Below, piece after piece: positions 8,996 to 16,995 of a stretch of DNA of 64,000 nucleotides; position 1 is the stretch's first letter, and every line of letters begins with the position of its first letter. Both the position numbers and the translations under genes were made by a program. The stretch spans positions 310,001-374,000 of the forward strand of contig CBDCUQ010000001.1 of NCBI GenBank assembly GCA_965222835.1, read 5' to 3'. The notes under the pieces are model-generated. The model was not told the DNA's origin. It saw only the letters and a list, made by a program, of their open reading frames with translations, and searched no databases. This DNA comes from CBDCUQ01 sp965222835. GTDB lineage: Bacteria > Pseudomonadota > Alphaproteobacteria > Rhizobiales > Hyphomicrobiaceae.

Positions 8996-9595
8996 ATGCC
9001 GCGCGCCCCTTTAGATTTCGATCACACGAAAAGTAGCCGGACACTATTCTTGAACATCCCAAATTTCATAACCATCGGCCGGGTGATCCTAGTCCCCGTC
9101 GTTTTCTGGCTGTTGATCTCAGGCCAGGCTAAAGCGGCGTTTTTTGCCTTCATCATCGCCGGACTTTCCGACGCCGTCGACGGCTACCTGGCCAAGCGTT
9201 TCGGATGGGTGACCGAACTCGGCACCTACCTCGACCCCATTGCCGACAAGTTGATGATCGTCAGCCTGTTCATCGCCCTGGGGATTGCGGGGAAGCTGCC
9301 GTCATGGCTCGTGATTGCCGTCGTCTCCCGGGACATCTTGATCGTGATCGGTGTGGTTCTGACGTGGCTCATGGACAACCCCGCACCGATCAAACCGCTT
9401 GTCGTGAGCAAAGCCAATACGGTCGCCCAGATCTTGTTATTGGCGACCGTATTGGCGGCAGAGGGATTCACGTTAGACTTGACGCTGCTGCGCGAACCGC
9501 TGGTGTGGGCAACAGGAGCGCTGACACTTCTCTCTCTGGCAGCCTATACCAGGGCGTGGCATCGTCACACGTCCGGGTACGACACCGCGGTTTGA
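8996..9595 (+). CDS. CDP-alcohol phosphatidyltransferase family protein (PgsA-like)
   Basis: This is an inner-membrane phospholipid headgroup transferase. The diagnostic CDP-alcohol motif D-G-x2-A-(K)R-x8-G-x3-D-x3-D is present as DGYLAKRFGWVTELGTYLDP followed by IADK. About five to six hydrophobic helices span the 199 residues. The enzyme uses CDP-diacylglycerol, with glycerol-3-phosphate or another small alcohol as acceptor; which one cannot be decided by eye, though PgsA-type is the common call. The N terminus before LNIPNFITIGR is weakly supported, and a start within 9030-9052 is possible. Confidence 0.88.
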   Translation: MPRAPLDFDHTKSSRTLFLNIPNFITIGRVILVPVVFWLLISGQAKAAFFAFIIAGLSDAVDGYLAKRFGWVTELGTYLDPIADKLMIVSLFIALGIAGKLPSWLVIAVVSRDILIVIGVVLTWLMDNPAPIKPLVVSKANTVAQILLLATVLAAEGFTLDLTLLREPLVWATGALTLLSLAAYTRAWHRHTSGYDTAV

Positions 9596-9713
9596 ACAAC
9601 ACCGCCGTTTGGGTCGCTTCAAGACTGGAAAGTGTCATGCGGACCGAGCAATGCGTCCTGTATCGGGTGGCAGCACCGAACCGACGTGTCGAGAATCGAG
9701 GAGCCGCCTAGCC

Positions 9714-10409
9714 ATGACGTCGGCGCAACGAGATGCACCCGCCCAGCTCGTCCTCGACCTGCCGCATCGCGCCGCGTTTGGCGCGGAAGATTTTTTCGTC
9801 AGCCAATCAAACGCCAATGCGGTTGCATTCATCGATGGCTGGCCCGGCTGGCCAAAACAGTCTGCCGTACTTTGCGGCCCGCTCGGCTCCGGCAAAACTC
9901 ATCTTTGTTCGGTCTGGCGCACGAGATCACGGGCCCGCAGCGTCTCGGCAGCAAAGCTATCGGATTCCGATTTGACCCTACTAGAGGATCGGCACGCCCT
10001 CGTCGTGGAAGACATCGATCAAGGCATATCCGACGAGCGGCTCCTGTTTCACGCGCTCAACCTGTCGCGCGAAAAGGGCGCAAGCCTGCTCTTGACCTGC
10101 GAAACGCCCCCGGGCGACCTGCCGATCAGTCTGCCCGACTTACGCTCACGATTACGTGGTCTTCCACTGGTCGCCATCGACACACCCGATGAAGCCCTGT
10201 TGAAGGCAGTTCTGATCAAACTCTTTTCAGACCGGCAACTGGCCGTCGAGCCGCACGTCATCAACCATATTGCGCTTCATATGGATCGCTCCATGGAAAC
10301 AGCAGGCCGTGTTGTTGCCGCAGCCGACCGGCTTGCCCTGGCAAAACAGCGCCGCGTAACACGCGCCGTCGCCGCCGACGCCCTCGCGGAAGTCGCAAAA
10401 TCCGCCTAG
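9714..10409 (+). CDS. hdaA: DnaA-related regulatory protein HdaA
   Basis: This 231-residue AAA+ protein resembles DnaA domain III but lacks the DNA-binding domain IV, as in Hda/HdaA, which promotes hydrolysis of ATP-DnaA at the DNA clamp to prevent re-initiation. Motifs are an N-terminal QLVLDLPHR segment (clamp-binding-type peptide), Walker A GPLGSGKTH, a Walker B-like LVVEDID and a sensor region LPDLRSRLRG (arginine finger type). ATG 9714 is chosen because GAGGAG lies upstream and the start is just before the QLxLDLPH motif. The gene ends overlapping tail-to-tail with the ZnuA-like gene (stop codons at 10407-10409 and 10406-10408). Confidence 0.88.
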   Translation: MTSAQRDAPAQLVLDLPHRAAFGAEDFFVSQSNANAVAFIDGWPGWPKQSAVLCGPLGSGKTHLCSVWRTRSRARSVSAAKLSDSDLTLLEDRHALVVEDIDQGISDERLLFHALNLSREKGASLLLTCETPPGDLPISLPDLRSRLRGLPLVAIDTPDEALLKAVLIKLFSDRQLAVEPHVINHIALHMDRSMETAGRVVAAADRLALAKQRRVTRAVAADALAEVAKSA

Positions 10410-11401
10410 CCGTCACGCGGTTGAAGACAATCGCTGAGGCTCTTCGCAATATTTCGCAAGAGAACGTCGTAGGCATCCGGGCCTGGCGCAACCGTAAGAC
10501 CTTCAGGATCAAGCGTTCCAACCTTGGCGTTGGTTCCTTCAATCACGGCGTCGACCACCTTGTCCGAAAAGGCCGGCTCCTTGAAGACGCATACGGCGTC
10601 AAGCGACAGAACTTCGGAACGCACCGAGCGCAGACGCCGGACGGAGGGCCGCGCTTCGGGCGAAACCGAAATAGCCGCAGCCGCAGACAGCCCAAAACGG
10701 TGCTCGAAATATTGCAGGGAATCGTGAAAGACGACGAAAGACCGGTCCATAATCGGCGCGAGCACGCGTGTCAGCTCCGTCTCAAGCGCATCGAGGCGCC
10801 GAATGGCAGTCTCCGCGTTCGCATTAATCCGCGGCGCATCCTCTGGCGAAACCGCGATCACCGCCGCCGCAATCGCCCGAACCATGGCTTTGGCGTTCTC
10901 TGGATCAAGCCAGACGTGCCCGTCCCAGTCACCACCATGGTCATGCGCATGCGCATGTCCGTCCGCGGCGCCACGGTGGGACTCAAACGTTGCGCTCCGT
11001 CGTTTGGGCAAGAGCCGAAGGCCTGGCGCTTCAGCCAACGTGACCACATGCACCGATTGGGGTAGCGCGCCGATTAGCCGCGCGGTAAACGGTTCGACGC
11101 TTTCGGAAACGCGGATGAAAAGACGGGCATCCCTGAGCGCGCGCGCATCCGACGGTCTCAACGAGAACGTATGCGGCGACGAAGCACCGCCAACAAGCAG
11201 AACCGGTTCGCTGAGACCGTCCATCACCTGGGCCGCAAGCGCATGAACCGGTTTGATCGTCACCACGACCTTTGGCGACGCATGTGCCGAAGCAACAATG
11301 AAGGGAGCCATTAGGCCAAAGGCCAAGACCCACCAACGAAAGCATGAAGAGCCGAAACGCCCGCGCTTGGCCGGAATGCCAACATCTTCGAACCTTTGCA
11401 T
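10406..11401 (-). CDS. znuA: ZnuA-like periplasmic zinc/metal-binding protein of an ABC importer
   Basis: This is a cluster A-I (TroA/ZnuA) substrate-binding protein of about 331 residues. It has a signal peptide (WWVLAFGLMAPFIVASAHAS), the VVVTIKPVHALAAQVM start of the mature domain, and a His/Asp-rich loop (DGHAHAHDHGGDWDGH) directly before the HVWLDPENA motif. The metal ligands expected are the His of PHTF, the His after the loop and the His of VVFHDSLQYFE. The His-rich loop favours zinc over manganese. Start ATG 11401 has GGAAGG 8 bases upstream. No permease or ATPase gene is adjacent, so znuBC must be elsewhere. Confidence 0.87.
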   Translation of the reverse strand: MQRFEDVGIPAKRGRFGSSCFRWWVLAFGLMAPFIVASAHASPKVVVTIKPVHALAAQVMDGLSEPVLLVGGASSPHTFSLRPSDARALRDARLFIRVSESVEPFTARLIGALPQSVHVVTLAEAPGLRLLPKRRSATFESHRGAADGHAHAHDHGGDWDGHVWLDPENAKAMVRAIAAAVIAVSPEDAPRINANAETAIRRLDALETELTRVLAPIMDRSFVVFHDSLQYFEHRFGLSAAAAISVSPEARPSVRRLRSVRSEVLSLDAVCVFKEPAFSDKVVDAVIEGTNAKVGTLDPEGLTVAPGPDAYDVLLRNIAKSLSDCLQPRDG

Positions 11402-11677
11402 GCTTCGCCTTCCATAACCACGCGCCCACAAACCGGCCGGTCCAGTCGGCGCAAACTAACCACGTTTCAGAAGCCCGGGATATCACATTGTCGCCGCCGT
11501 TGCGGAATGCCGTAACCATTGCCTCAACGTCTTGCCGCCCACCCAACCAACATCGCCAAGGCGAGCGTTAACCTTTGCTCGCCGAGAGACACTCGACAAC
11601 CAACGCGATCTTGGCCCGGTCCTTGGATCATGGCCCCCCACAGCGCTGCCCACCAAGCGCCCTGTTCCGGAGCGTCC

Positions 11678-12097
11678 ATGTCCCGCGTGTTGAAATCCGT
11701 TCTGGCGTCCATTGCAACGGCCGCGCTGATGTTTGGCTTTGAGGCCCAACACGGACACGCTGCGCTCGACACAGACACCGCTGCTGCACCATCGACGGGT
11801 CTCGAAATCCTTGTCGTCGAGGTCGAAGGGTGCCTCTATTGCATGCTGTTCCGGCGTGACGTGGCCAAAGCCTACAAAACCTCAAGGCGGGCGAAATCCG
11901 TGCCCATGCGCTTTACCCACCTCAGCGCCATCGACAAACCGGCCAAGAACCGCAAGCTCACCCTCAAAGGGCCCGTCGAGAGCGTCCCGACGGTCATTCT
12001 CCTCAAGGACAACGTCGAGGTCGGTCGTATCCCGGGATATACCGGGCCAGAGAACTTCTTCCATGCCATCAACTTCATGATCCTCGGCGCCCGCTGA
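11678..12097 (+). CDS. Exported thioredoxin-like protein with CxxC
   Basis: This small protein (139 residues) has an N-terminal signal or anchor (MSRVLKSVLASIATAALMFGF) and a thioredoxin-like fold: LEILVVEVEGCLYCMLFRRD, with GCLYC as the redox motif, and the cis-Pro strand VPTVILLKDNVEVGRIPGY. This places a thiol-disulfide oxidoreductase in the periplasm. It is of the reduced SoxW/SoxS-like type, with no large insertion. ATG 11678 was chosen over the longer frame because it directly precedes the signal peptide. It is divergent from the ZnuA-like gene; the next gene starts 93 bases downstream on the same strand. Confidence 0.8.
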   Translation: MSRVLKSVLASIATAALMFGFEAQHGHAALDTDTAAAPSTGLEILVVEVEGCLYCMLFRRDVAKAYKTSRRAKSVPMRFTHLSAIDKPAKNRKLTLKGPVESVPTVILLKDNVEVGRIPGYTGPENFFHAINFMILGAR

Positions 12098-12190
12098 CCG
12101 TATTTTGCCCCGATCCCGGGTCCGGCGTTGTCTTCATCGCGCCAATGGGCTTTGATATGGCCACATGTCGGAGCCTTTCCGGAGAAACCC

Positions 12191-13255
12191 ATGGACCGTC
12201 GCGAATTTCTGAAGACCACAGGCGGAGCCGCCGCCGCTGCGGCTGCGGCAGGAACGGCTACGGAATTGGCCGCAGATGCAGATGAAGTATCGGCCCCCGC
12301 GATAAGATCCGGCGCGAAAACCCTGCGCCTGTCTATGCGCTGGCCCGACGACGGCAAGGGTTTCGGCGACAGTGCCCGCCGTCTTGCCCGCCGCATTGAG
12401 GCGGCCTCTGAAGGTGATTTCAAAATTGAGCTTGTCGAGTCGTCAAGAACCGGAATCGACGCCATCGCAGCAGGAGACGCCAATCTCTATCACGGAACCG
12501 AACACGATCATGCGAGCCGGCATCCCGCATTTGCCTTCTTTGCTGGACTCCCCTGGACCGGCAGCCTCCAAGCAAATGACCTGCAAGCCTGGCTCATCGC
12601 AGCCGGCGGCGCGGCCCTGTGGGACGACCTTGCGGCAGACTTCGGCGTGAAGGCCTTCGTAGCCGGTCACACGGGACCAACTTTCCTCTGGTCGAAGGCA
12701 CCTCTGGACAGCATCACAGCAATTACGGGCCAAAAGATCTTTGCCATGGGTCTCGGCGCCGGCGTCGTGCACGGCATTGGTGCCGAGCCGGCCGAACTCG
12801 CCCCGGGCGAGATTAAAACTGCTCTACAATCAAACACCGTCGTCGCCGCGGAATACGGCGGCATCATCGCCACTATGTCGATGGGCTTGCCCGAAGTTGC
12901 CCCCCGAGCGACCGCAACACCCTTGAATGGTGCTGGAACAGCCATGTCTCTCGGCATTGCCAAGGCGCTTTGGGACGAGCTGGGAGAAACCGAAAAGGGC
13001 GCACTGGCGCACGCGGCTTCCGAAGAGTTCGCAACCACGATTGCCGAAGAGCGCGCCCACCGCGCGCCGATCATGTCGGCACTTCATGATCGGTTCGGCG
13101 TTAAAGAACATGTGCTGGCAGATGACATCCGCGGAGCCATGGATCGTGTCGGCAGCGTTGTGGTGGCCCACGCCGCCGGCCACGACGAGAAGGCCGCACG
13201 CATCAATGCAAGCTATATGGACTTCGCCAACCAAGCCCGCCCCCACGTCGCCTGA
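12191..13255 (+). CDS. Tat-exported TRAP-type (DctP-like) solute-binding protein
   Basis: The protein (354 residues) starts MDRREFLKTTGGAAAAA, a textbook twin-arginine signal (RREFLK) followed by an alanine-rich core, so it is exported folded. The mature part, beginning LRLSMRWPDDGKGFG, follows the TRAP periplasmic binding-protein pattern: a Phe/Leu-rich FFAGLPWTGSL segment, a mid-protein IKTALQSNTVVAAEYG in place of the usual ALQ-x-G-x-(V/I)-(D/E) signature, and a C-terminal helix. Known Tat-dependent TRAP binding proteins carry 2-oxo acids or similar ligands. No DctQ/DctM permease genes are nearby. ATG 12191 has GGAGAAA upstream. Confidence 0.8.
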   Translation: MDRREFLKTTGGAAAAAAAAGTATELAADADEVSAPAIRSGAKTLRLSMRWPDDGKGFGDSARRLARRIEAASEGDFKIELVESSRTGIDAIAAGDANLYHGTEHDHASRHPAFAFFAGLPWTGSLQANDLQAWLIAAGGAALWDDLAADFGVKAFVAGHTGPTFLWSKAPLDSITAITGQKIFAMGLGAGVVHGIGAEPAELAPGEIKTALQSNTVVAAEYGGIIATMSMGLPEVAPRATATPLNGAGTAMSLGIAKALWDELGETEKGALAHAASEEFATTIAEERAHRAPIMSALHDRFGVKEHVLADDIRGAMDRVGSVVVAHAAGHDEKAARINASYMDFANQARPHVA

Positions 13256-13408
13256 GACATTGCACGAAGCGCACCCTGGTCTCCGAATTCGTAGGCTCGT
13301 TCGGCTGCACACGACAGAATTGCACACGAAAGACTACAAAATCGCCGACACCACGCGCCACGATCAGCTGTTGATCCTCGATGGCCCAACAATCGTACGC
13401 CCCATAGC

Positions 13409-13849
13409 ATGCCACGCTCATCATCTCCCGCCCTCACCGTCGACTGCGTCGTATTCGACCGCAAGGACCGCGTCCTCCTGATCCGGCGTCGCTTTGCGCC
13501 ATTTAAGGGCCTCCTTGCGCTACCTGGCGGATTCATCGAGCGAGGTGAAACAGTCGAGGACGCCTGTAGACGCGAACTCTTCGAGGAAACCGGTCTGAAA
13601 GTGGGCCGATTAAGCTTGATTGGCGTCTATTCGAATCCCAGGCGGGATCCGCGCGGACCAACCGTATCCATCGCCTTCCTTGCGCGCAGCGCCAGCATGC
13701 AACTCTCGGCCGGTGACGACGCCCAATTGGCGGAATGGTTTACACCCGCTAAATCAGGCCCGCTCGCATTCGACCATGCAGACATTCTTGCCGACGCACG
13801 GCGCTTGGCAAGGAAGCAGCGGCGCAGCTCCAAGAACACAGCATCTTGA
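13409..13849 (+). CDS. Nudix hydrolase
   Basis: This 146-residue Nudix protein has a complete Nudix box (GGFIERGETVEDACRRELFE followed by ETG), with the metal-binding REx2EE residues intact. It begins with a VDCVVFDRKDRVLLIRRR strand typical of ADP-ribose pyrophosphatase or NADH-pyrophosphatase-like members. It would hydrolyse a nucleoside diphosphate linked to another moiety; the substrate is not evident. It lies between the Tat binding protein and the OmpA/GTPase cluster, on the same strand as both. Confidence 0.92.
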   Translation: MPRSSSPALTVDCVVFDRKDRVLLIRRRFAPFKGLLALPGGFIERGETVEDACRRELFEETGLKVGRLSLIGVYSNPRRDPRGPTVSIAFLARSASMQLSAGDDAQLAEWFTPAKSGPLAFDHADILADARRLARKQRRSSKNTAS

Positions 13850-13852
13850 GAC

Positions 13853-13881
13853 TTGCGGAACCGCTTCGCATTCCGTACACT
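13853..13881 (+). promoter_or_regulatory. Candidate sigma-70-type promoter for the OmpA/GTPase cluster
   Basis: TTGCGG (13853-13858) and TACACT (13876-13881) are separated by exactly 17 bases, with an A/T-rich stretch following. It lies about 110 bases before the first gene of the cluster at 13994. It overlaps the last few bases after the Nudix stop. Weak because -10 and -35 matches are partial. Confidence 0.35.
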
Positions 13882-13993
13882 TTGTATATCCCAATTAACA
13901 TTAAAGGTTGCGCTCCCGGTGCTGAACGGCTTCAATGCGTCGGGTCGGCAGCTGGGGCAATCGAAGTGATAGGAACGTCAACGAGTCCGCCCG

Positions 13994-14302
13994 ATGAATG
14001 CGACCAACCTACATGAACTGCGCGACCTGAGCTCAAACGAGAACGCACCTGACGAGCGCATGGATGAGGTGCGCGAGCTTCTCATTGGCGATCATGCACG
14101 CGATACAGAAGCGCGCATCGCGGCACTCACACAGCGTATCGACGCTCTAGAGACGACAATGACGCGGCAAATGGAAGGATTTGCCGCTCGTCTCGAATCA
14201 CTGGCCAACGACGCGGACGCTGACCGGCGCGCTGCATTCCAAGAACTGTCGCAGCACGTCGAATCGCTTGCCGAGAGTATCCGCAGCCTCACCAAGCCGT
14301 AA
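13994..14302 (+). CDS. Small coiled-coil protein of unknown function, first gene of the OmpA/GTPase cluster
   Basis: The 102-residue product is acidic and almost entirely helical. The segment from about 28 to 98 carries heptad-like spacing (RIAALTQRIDALETTMTRQ, then LESLANDAD and LSQHVESLAESIRSL), consistent with a coiled coil. It has no signal peptide or membrane helix, so it is cytosolic. It lies 23 bases upstream of the OmpA-type gene on the same strand and its position implies that it acts with it, possibly as an adaptor or oligomerisation partner. I do not recognise a named family. Confidence 0.7.
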   Translation: MNATNLHELRDLSSNENAPDERMDEVRELLIGDHARDTEARIAALTQRIDALETTMTRQMEGFAARLESLANDADADRRAAFQELSQHVESLAESIRSLTKP

Positions 14303-14325
14303 GGCAGTAGCGCGTTCGAGGAACC

Positions 14326-16482
14326 ATGTCCGATCCTGTTGACCGGCTGAAGGGCCTGCTTTTTGACCGCGAGGTCAATGAGCTGCAAGAGCTTTTCGAG
14401 CGCCTAGGCACAAAGGAACGCCTCGAAACGAGCGTTGCCGAAGTGATCGACGGCGCTTTGCGTAAGGCGGAGGTGGAACGCCACGACGACCTGGCTCAAG
14501 CATTGGCCCCCGTCGTCGTCAAGACCGTCAAGACCGAAATTCGCAACAGCAAAGATGAGTTGGTCGAGGCGCTCTACCCGATGACCGGCCGCATGGTAAA
14601 GGCTTACATCGCCAGCGCCATGAAGGACCTGGCAAACGACATCAACCGCCGCCTCGGGTCGAACCCCTTTATGCTGCGCTTGAGAAGTCTCAGCACGGGC
14701 AGATCAATGGCTGAACTGGCCATTGCCGACACCCAGCGGCTTGAGATTGAAGAACTCTACCTGATCCGCCGCGCAACGGGCGCACTCATAGCACGCTGGC
14801 CGGATACCGGCGCAGATCAAAGCGACACGCACGATCACGTCATGAGCGGCATTCTGACCGCCATCAATGAATTCTCCAGCGAAGCGCTGAAAGACGAGGG
14901 ATCTGCCCTTCGCCAAATCGATCTGGGCGAACGCCAGCTGTATCTCCGCGCCTCACCCGTATACCTGCTCGCCGCAAAGTGCAGCGGAACGGCAGCGCAA
15001 CCCATCGAAGGCATTCTTGACGAAGCCTTTCTTGCCACGATCGATCGTCTCCATGCACTCCCAATCGACGCATTCGAGAAGTCCGAACCCGACACACCCG
15101 CGCTACTACCCGATCTTTCCGAGAATCTTGGCAAACGCATTGTCGAAAAGCATGAGGAACTTGCAGACACCTCGCGGGGCCTCAGTCCATTGAAGCTGTT
15201 GGCTTGGCTCATAGGCCTTCCACTCGCAGCCTGGATCGGCTGGAATATCTATGGCGGTTATCAGACGAAACAAGCACGAGACACAGCAGCGCAAGTTCTC
15301 GAAAGCCTCCCGCAACTCAACGGGTATCCCGTGACGTTAGAGGTCTCCCGATTGGGCAAGACCGTCACCGTCGGCGGCCTCGTTCCAACTGCGTCCGCAA
15401 GAGATGAAGTCGGTACCAAGTTGCGACAAGCACTGCCGCAGAGCACGATCAACGATCAGCTTACGGTACTGCCGCATCCACTCGACGAATTTGAGCAGAA
15501 GATTGCAGGTGTGCGCGCCGACATGCGCAAACTCGATCCGGAAATCAAAAGGGTGGAAAATGCGGTGCGCAACCTCGAACCCGAGATCGCGCGCGTCCGC
15601 GGACACGTGGCTGGCTTGAACCCAGAGATCAATGCCATCAAAGGCACCATTACCGATCTTCAAGCGGGCATTGCCGCCGCGACACGCAAAAATGCGCTCA
15701 ATCGCGCCACACGCAAGCTGGGGCAAATCAAAGCTGCGTTGCCTCGCATTGCAGGCCTTGTCGGCACGGACCAGGAGCGAAAAGCCGTTGCCGAAGTTGA
15801 AAGCGCCATTGGACGATCACTTACGGCATCCGCTGCAGCCCGCATCGCACAATCCGATGCAAGCGACGAAAAGGTGTTGGGCATGCTGTTCGAGCACGCC
15901 AACGCACTTCACGACGCCTCCGGCAAACTGGCCGACCTCGTTGAGCCCCAGTCGGCCGCCACCCGTCCCTCTGCAAACTTCACACCCCCCAAAACAGTTG
16001 CAGATGGCGCCGAGCGGCTTGCCTCCGAGGCCGACTTGCTGTCCGAAACGGCGGTCGCAGCTGTGAATGTTCTGGCAATCAAGAAAGCGTTGCATCCACC
16101 GCCAGAACCGGGACCACGTGAAAAGCTTGAAGAGTGGACACGCGCCAACGCCATCTTCTTCGAAGAAGAGGTTGAGTATCGGAATCCTGCCAAGGCTAAT
16201 GCAACGTTATCGGCATTGGCTCGCCTTATGGGCGAAAGCAATCTTCTCATTCGCGTCATAGGCTACACGGATATCAAAGGGGGCCAGAACCCCAATATCC
16301 CCCTCAGTCAATCGCGCGCCAAAAAAGTGGCAGACCAACTCGTAAGCCTCGGGGTGCCGGAAGAGAGGGTCGTTGCCGTCGGACGCATTAGTATGACAAT
16401 GATCAGCCCGTACGCGGGGAACAACAGTCCGAACCGCCGAGTGGAATTCGAAGTTGGCTTCGACGGCGAAAGCGCTCAATGA
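14326..16482 (+). CDS. OmpA-type peptidoglycan-binding membrane protein with large cytoplasmic domain and BON-like domain
   Basis: This is a 718-residue inner-membrane protein with no N-terminal signal. Residues 1-285 are cytoplasmic. Within them, about 143-245 follow a strand-strand-helix-strand-strand-helix order (ELYLIRRATGALIARW, a helix HVMSGILTAINEFSSEALK, two strands, and a final helix) that resembles a Roadblock/Longin-like fold. One membrane helix lies at about 289-312. The periplasmic side has a BON-like module (about 320-385, with GKTVTVGGLVPTASARDEV), heptad-type coiled coil (about 388-450), a helical linker and a C-terminal OmpA domain (about 595-718) with NIPLSQSRAKKVADQLVSLG and NRRVEFEV. 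The OmpA domain should bind peptidoglycan. Its stop overlaps the GTPase start (ATGA at 16479). Roadblock assignment is inference. Confidence 0.85.
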   Translation: MSDPVDRLKGLLFDREVNELQELFERLGTKERLETSVAEVIDGALRKAEVERHDDLAQALAPVVVKTVKTEIRNSKDELVEALYPMTGRMVKAYIASAMKDLANDINRRLGSNPFMLRLRSLSTGRSMAELAIADTQRLEIEELYLIRRATGALIARWPDTGADQSDTHDHVMSGILTAINEFSSEALKDEGSALRQIDLGERQLYLRASPVYLLAAKCSGTAAQPIEGILDEAFLATIDRLHALPIDAFEKSEPDTPALLPDLSENLGKRIVEKHEELADTSRGLSPLKLLAWLIGLPLAAWIGWNIYGGYQTKQARDTAAQVLESLPQLNGYPVTLEVSRLGKTVTVGGLVPTASARDEVGTKLRQALPQSTINDQLTVLPHPLDEFEQKIAGVRADMRKLDPEIKRVENAVRNLEPEIARVRGHVAGLNPEINAIKGTITDLQAGIAAATRKNALNRATRKLGQIKAALPRIAGLVGTDQERKAVAEVESAIGRSLTASAAARIAQSDASDEKVLGMLFEHANALHDASGKLADLVEPQSAATRPSANFTPPKTVADGAERLASEADLLSETAVAAVNVLAIKKALHPPPEPGPREKLEEWTRANAIFFEEEVEYRNPAKANATLSALARLMGESNLLIRVIGYTDIKGGQNPNIPLSQSRAKKVADQLVSLGVPEERVVAVGRISMTMISPYAGNNSPNRRVEFEVGFDGESAQ

Positions 16483-16985
16483 CCCAACGAAAGGTCATGC
16501 TTCTGGGTGAAATCGGTGTGGGCAAAACCTCAATCGCCCAGAGGCTCGTCTTCGATCGCTTCGACTTCAACTACAAACCGACAATTGGCGTTGACGTCTA
16601 CCGGTACGACGTACCGCCGACTCCGGGAAAATCTCCGATGAGTCTCATTCTGTGGGACACAGACGGCAACTTTGGAGAGACAATCTTCAAGCACATTTAC
16701 ATGAAGGAAGCTTCCGCCGCGATGATCGTCGGTGACATCTCGCGCATGCAGACATTGGATACGATGGTCCGCCTCGCAGAGGGTTTCCGGGAAGCGCTCC
16801 CTGGGCGCCATATCGCCTTTGTCTTGAACAAGATCGACCTCGTGGAAACACCGGATGCAACTGGTATTCCGCAAGACCTTTGCCGTTTTGGCGCAGCCCC
16901 CATTCTAACGAGCGCCAAATCCGGCGAAAACATTGAGAACGCTTTCATCGATACCGCTGACGCCATCCGCCGCCGTGACCAATAA
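16479..16985 (+). CDS. Ras/Rab-like small GTPase
   Basis: This is a 168-residue minimal G domain. G1 is GEIGVGKTS (residues 10-18), G2 has T35 in KPTIG, G3 is WDTDGN (D60, G63), G4 is NKID (117-120) and G5 is TSAK (144-147). Order and spacing are those of the Ras superfamily, closest by eye to prokaryotic Rab-like members. The G3 motif reads DTDGNF instead of DTAGQE, so the catalytic glutamine of switch II is replaced by asparagine, which predicts slow intrinsic hydrolysis and a need for a GAP. There is no C-terminal prenylation cysteine. The start overlaps the OmpA-protein stop by four bases, so the two are translationally coupled. Confidence 0.9.
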   Translation: MTQRKVMLLGEIGVGKTSIAQRLVFDRFDFNYKPTIGVDVYRYDVPPTPGKSPMSLILWDTDGNFGETIFKHIYMKEASAAMIVGDISRMQTLDTMVRLAEGFREALPGRHIAFVLNKIDLVETPDATGIPQDLCRFGAAPILTSAKSGENIENAFIDTADAIRRRDQ

Positions 16986-16995
16986 GACCCCTGAC

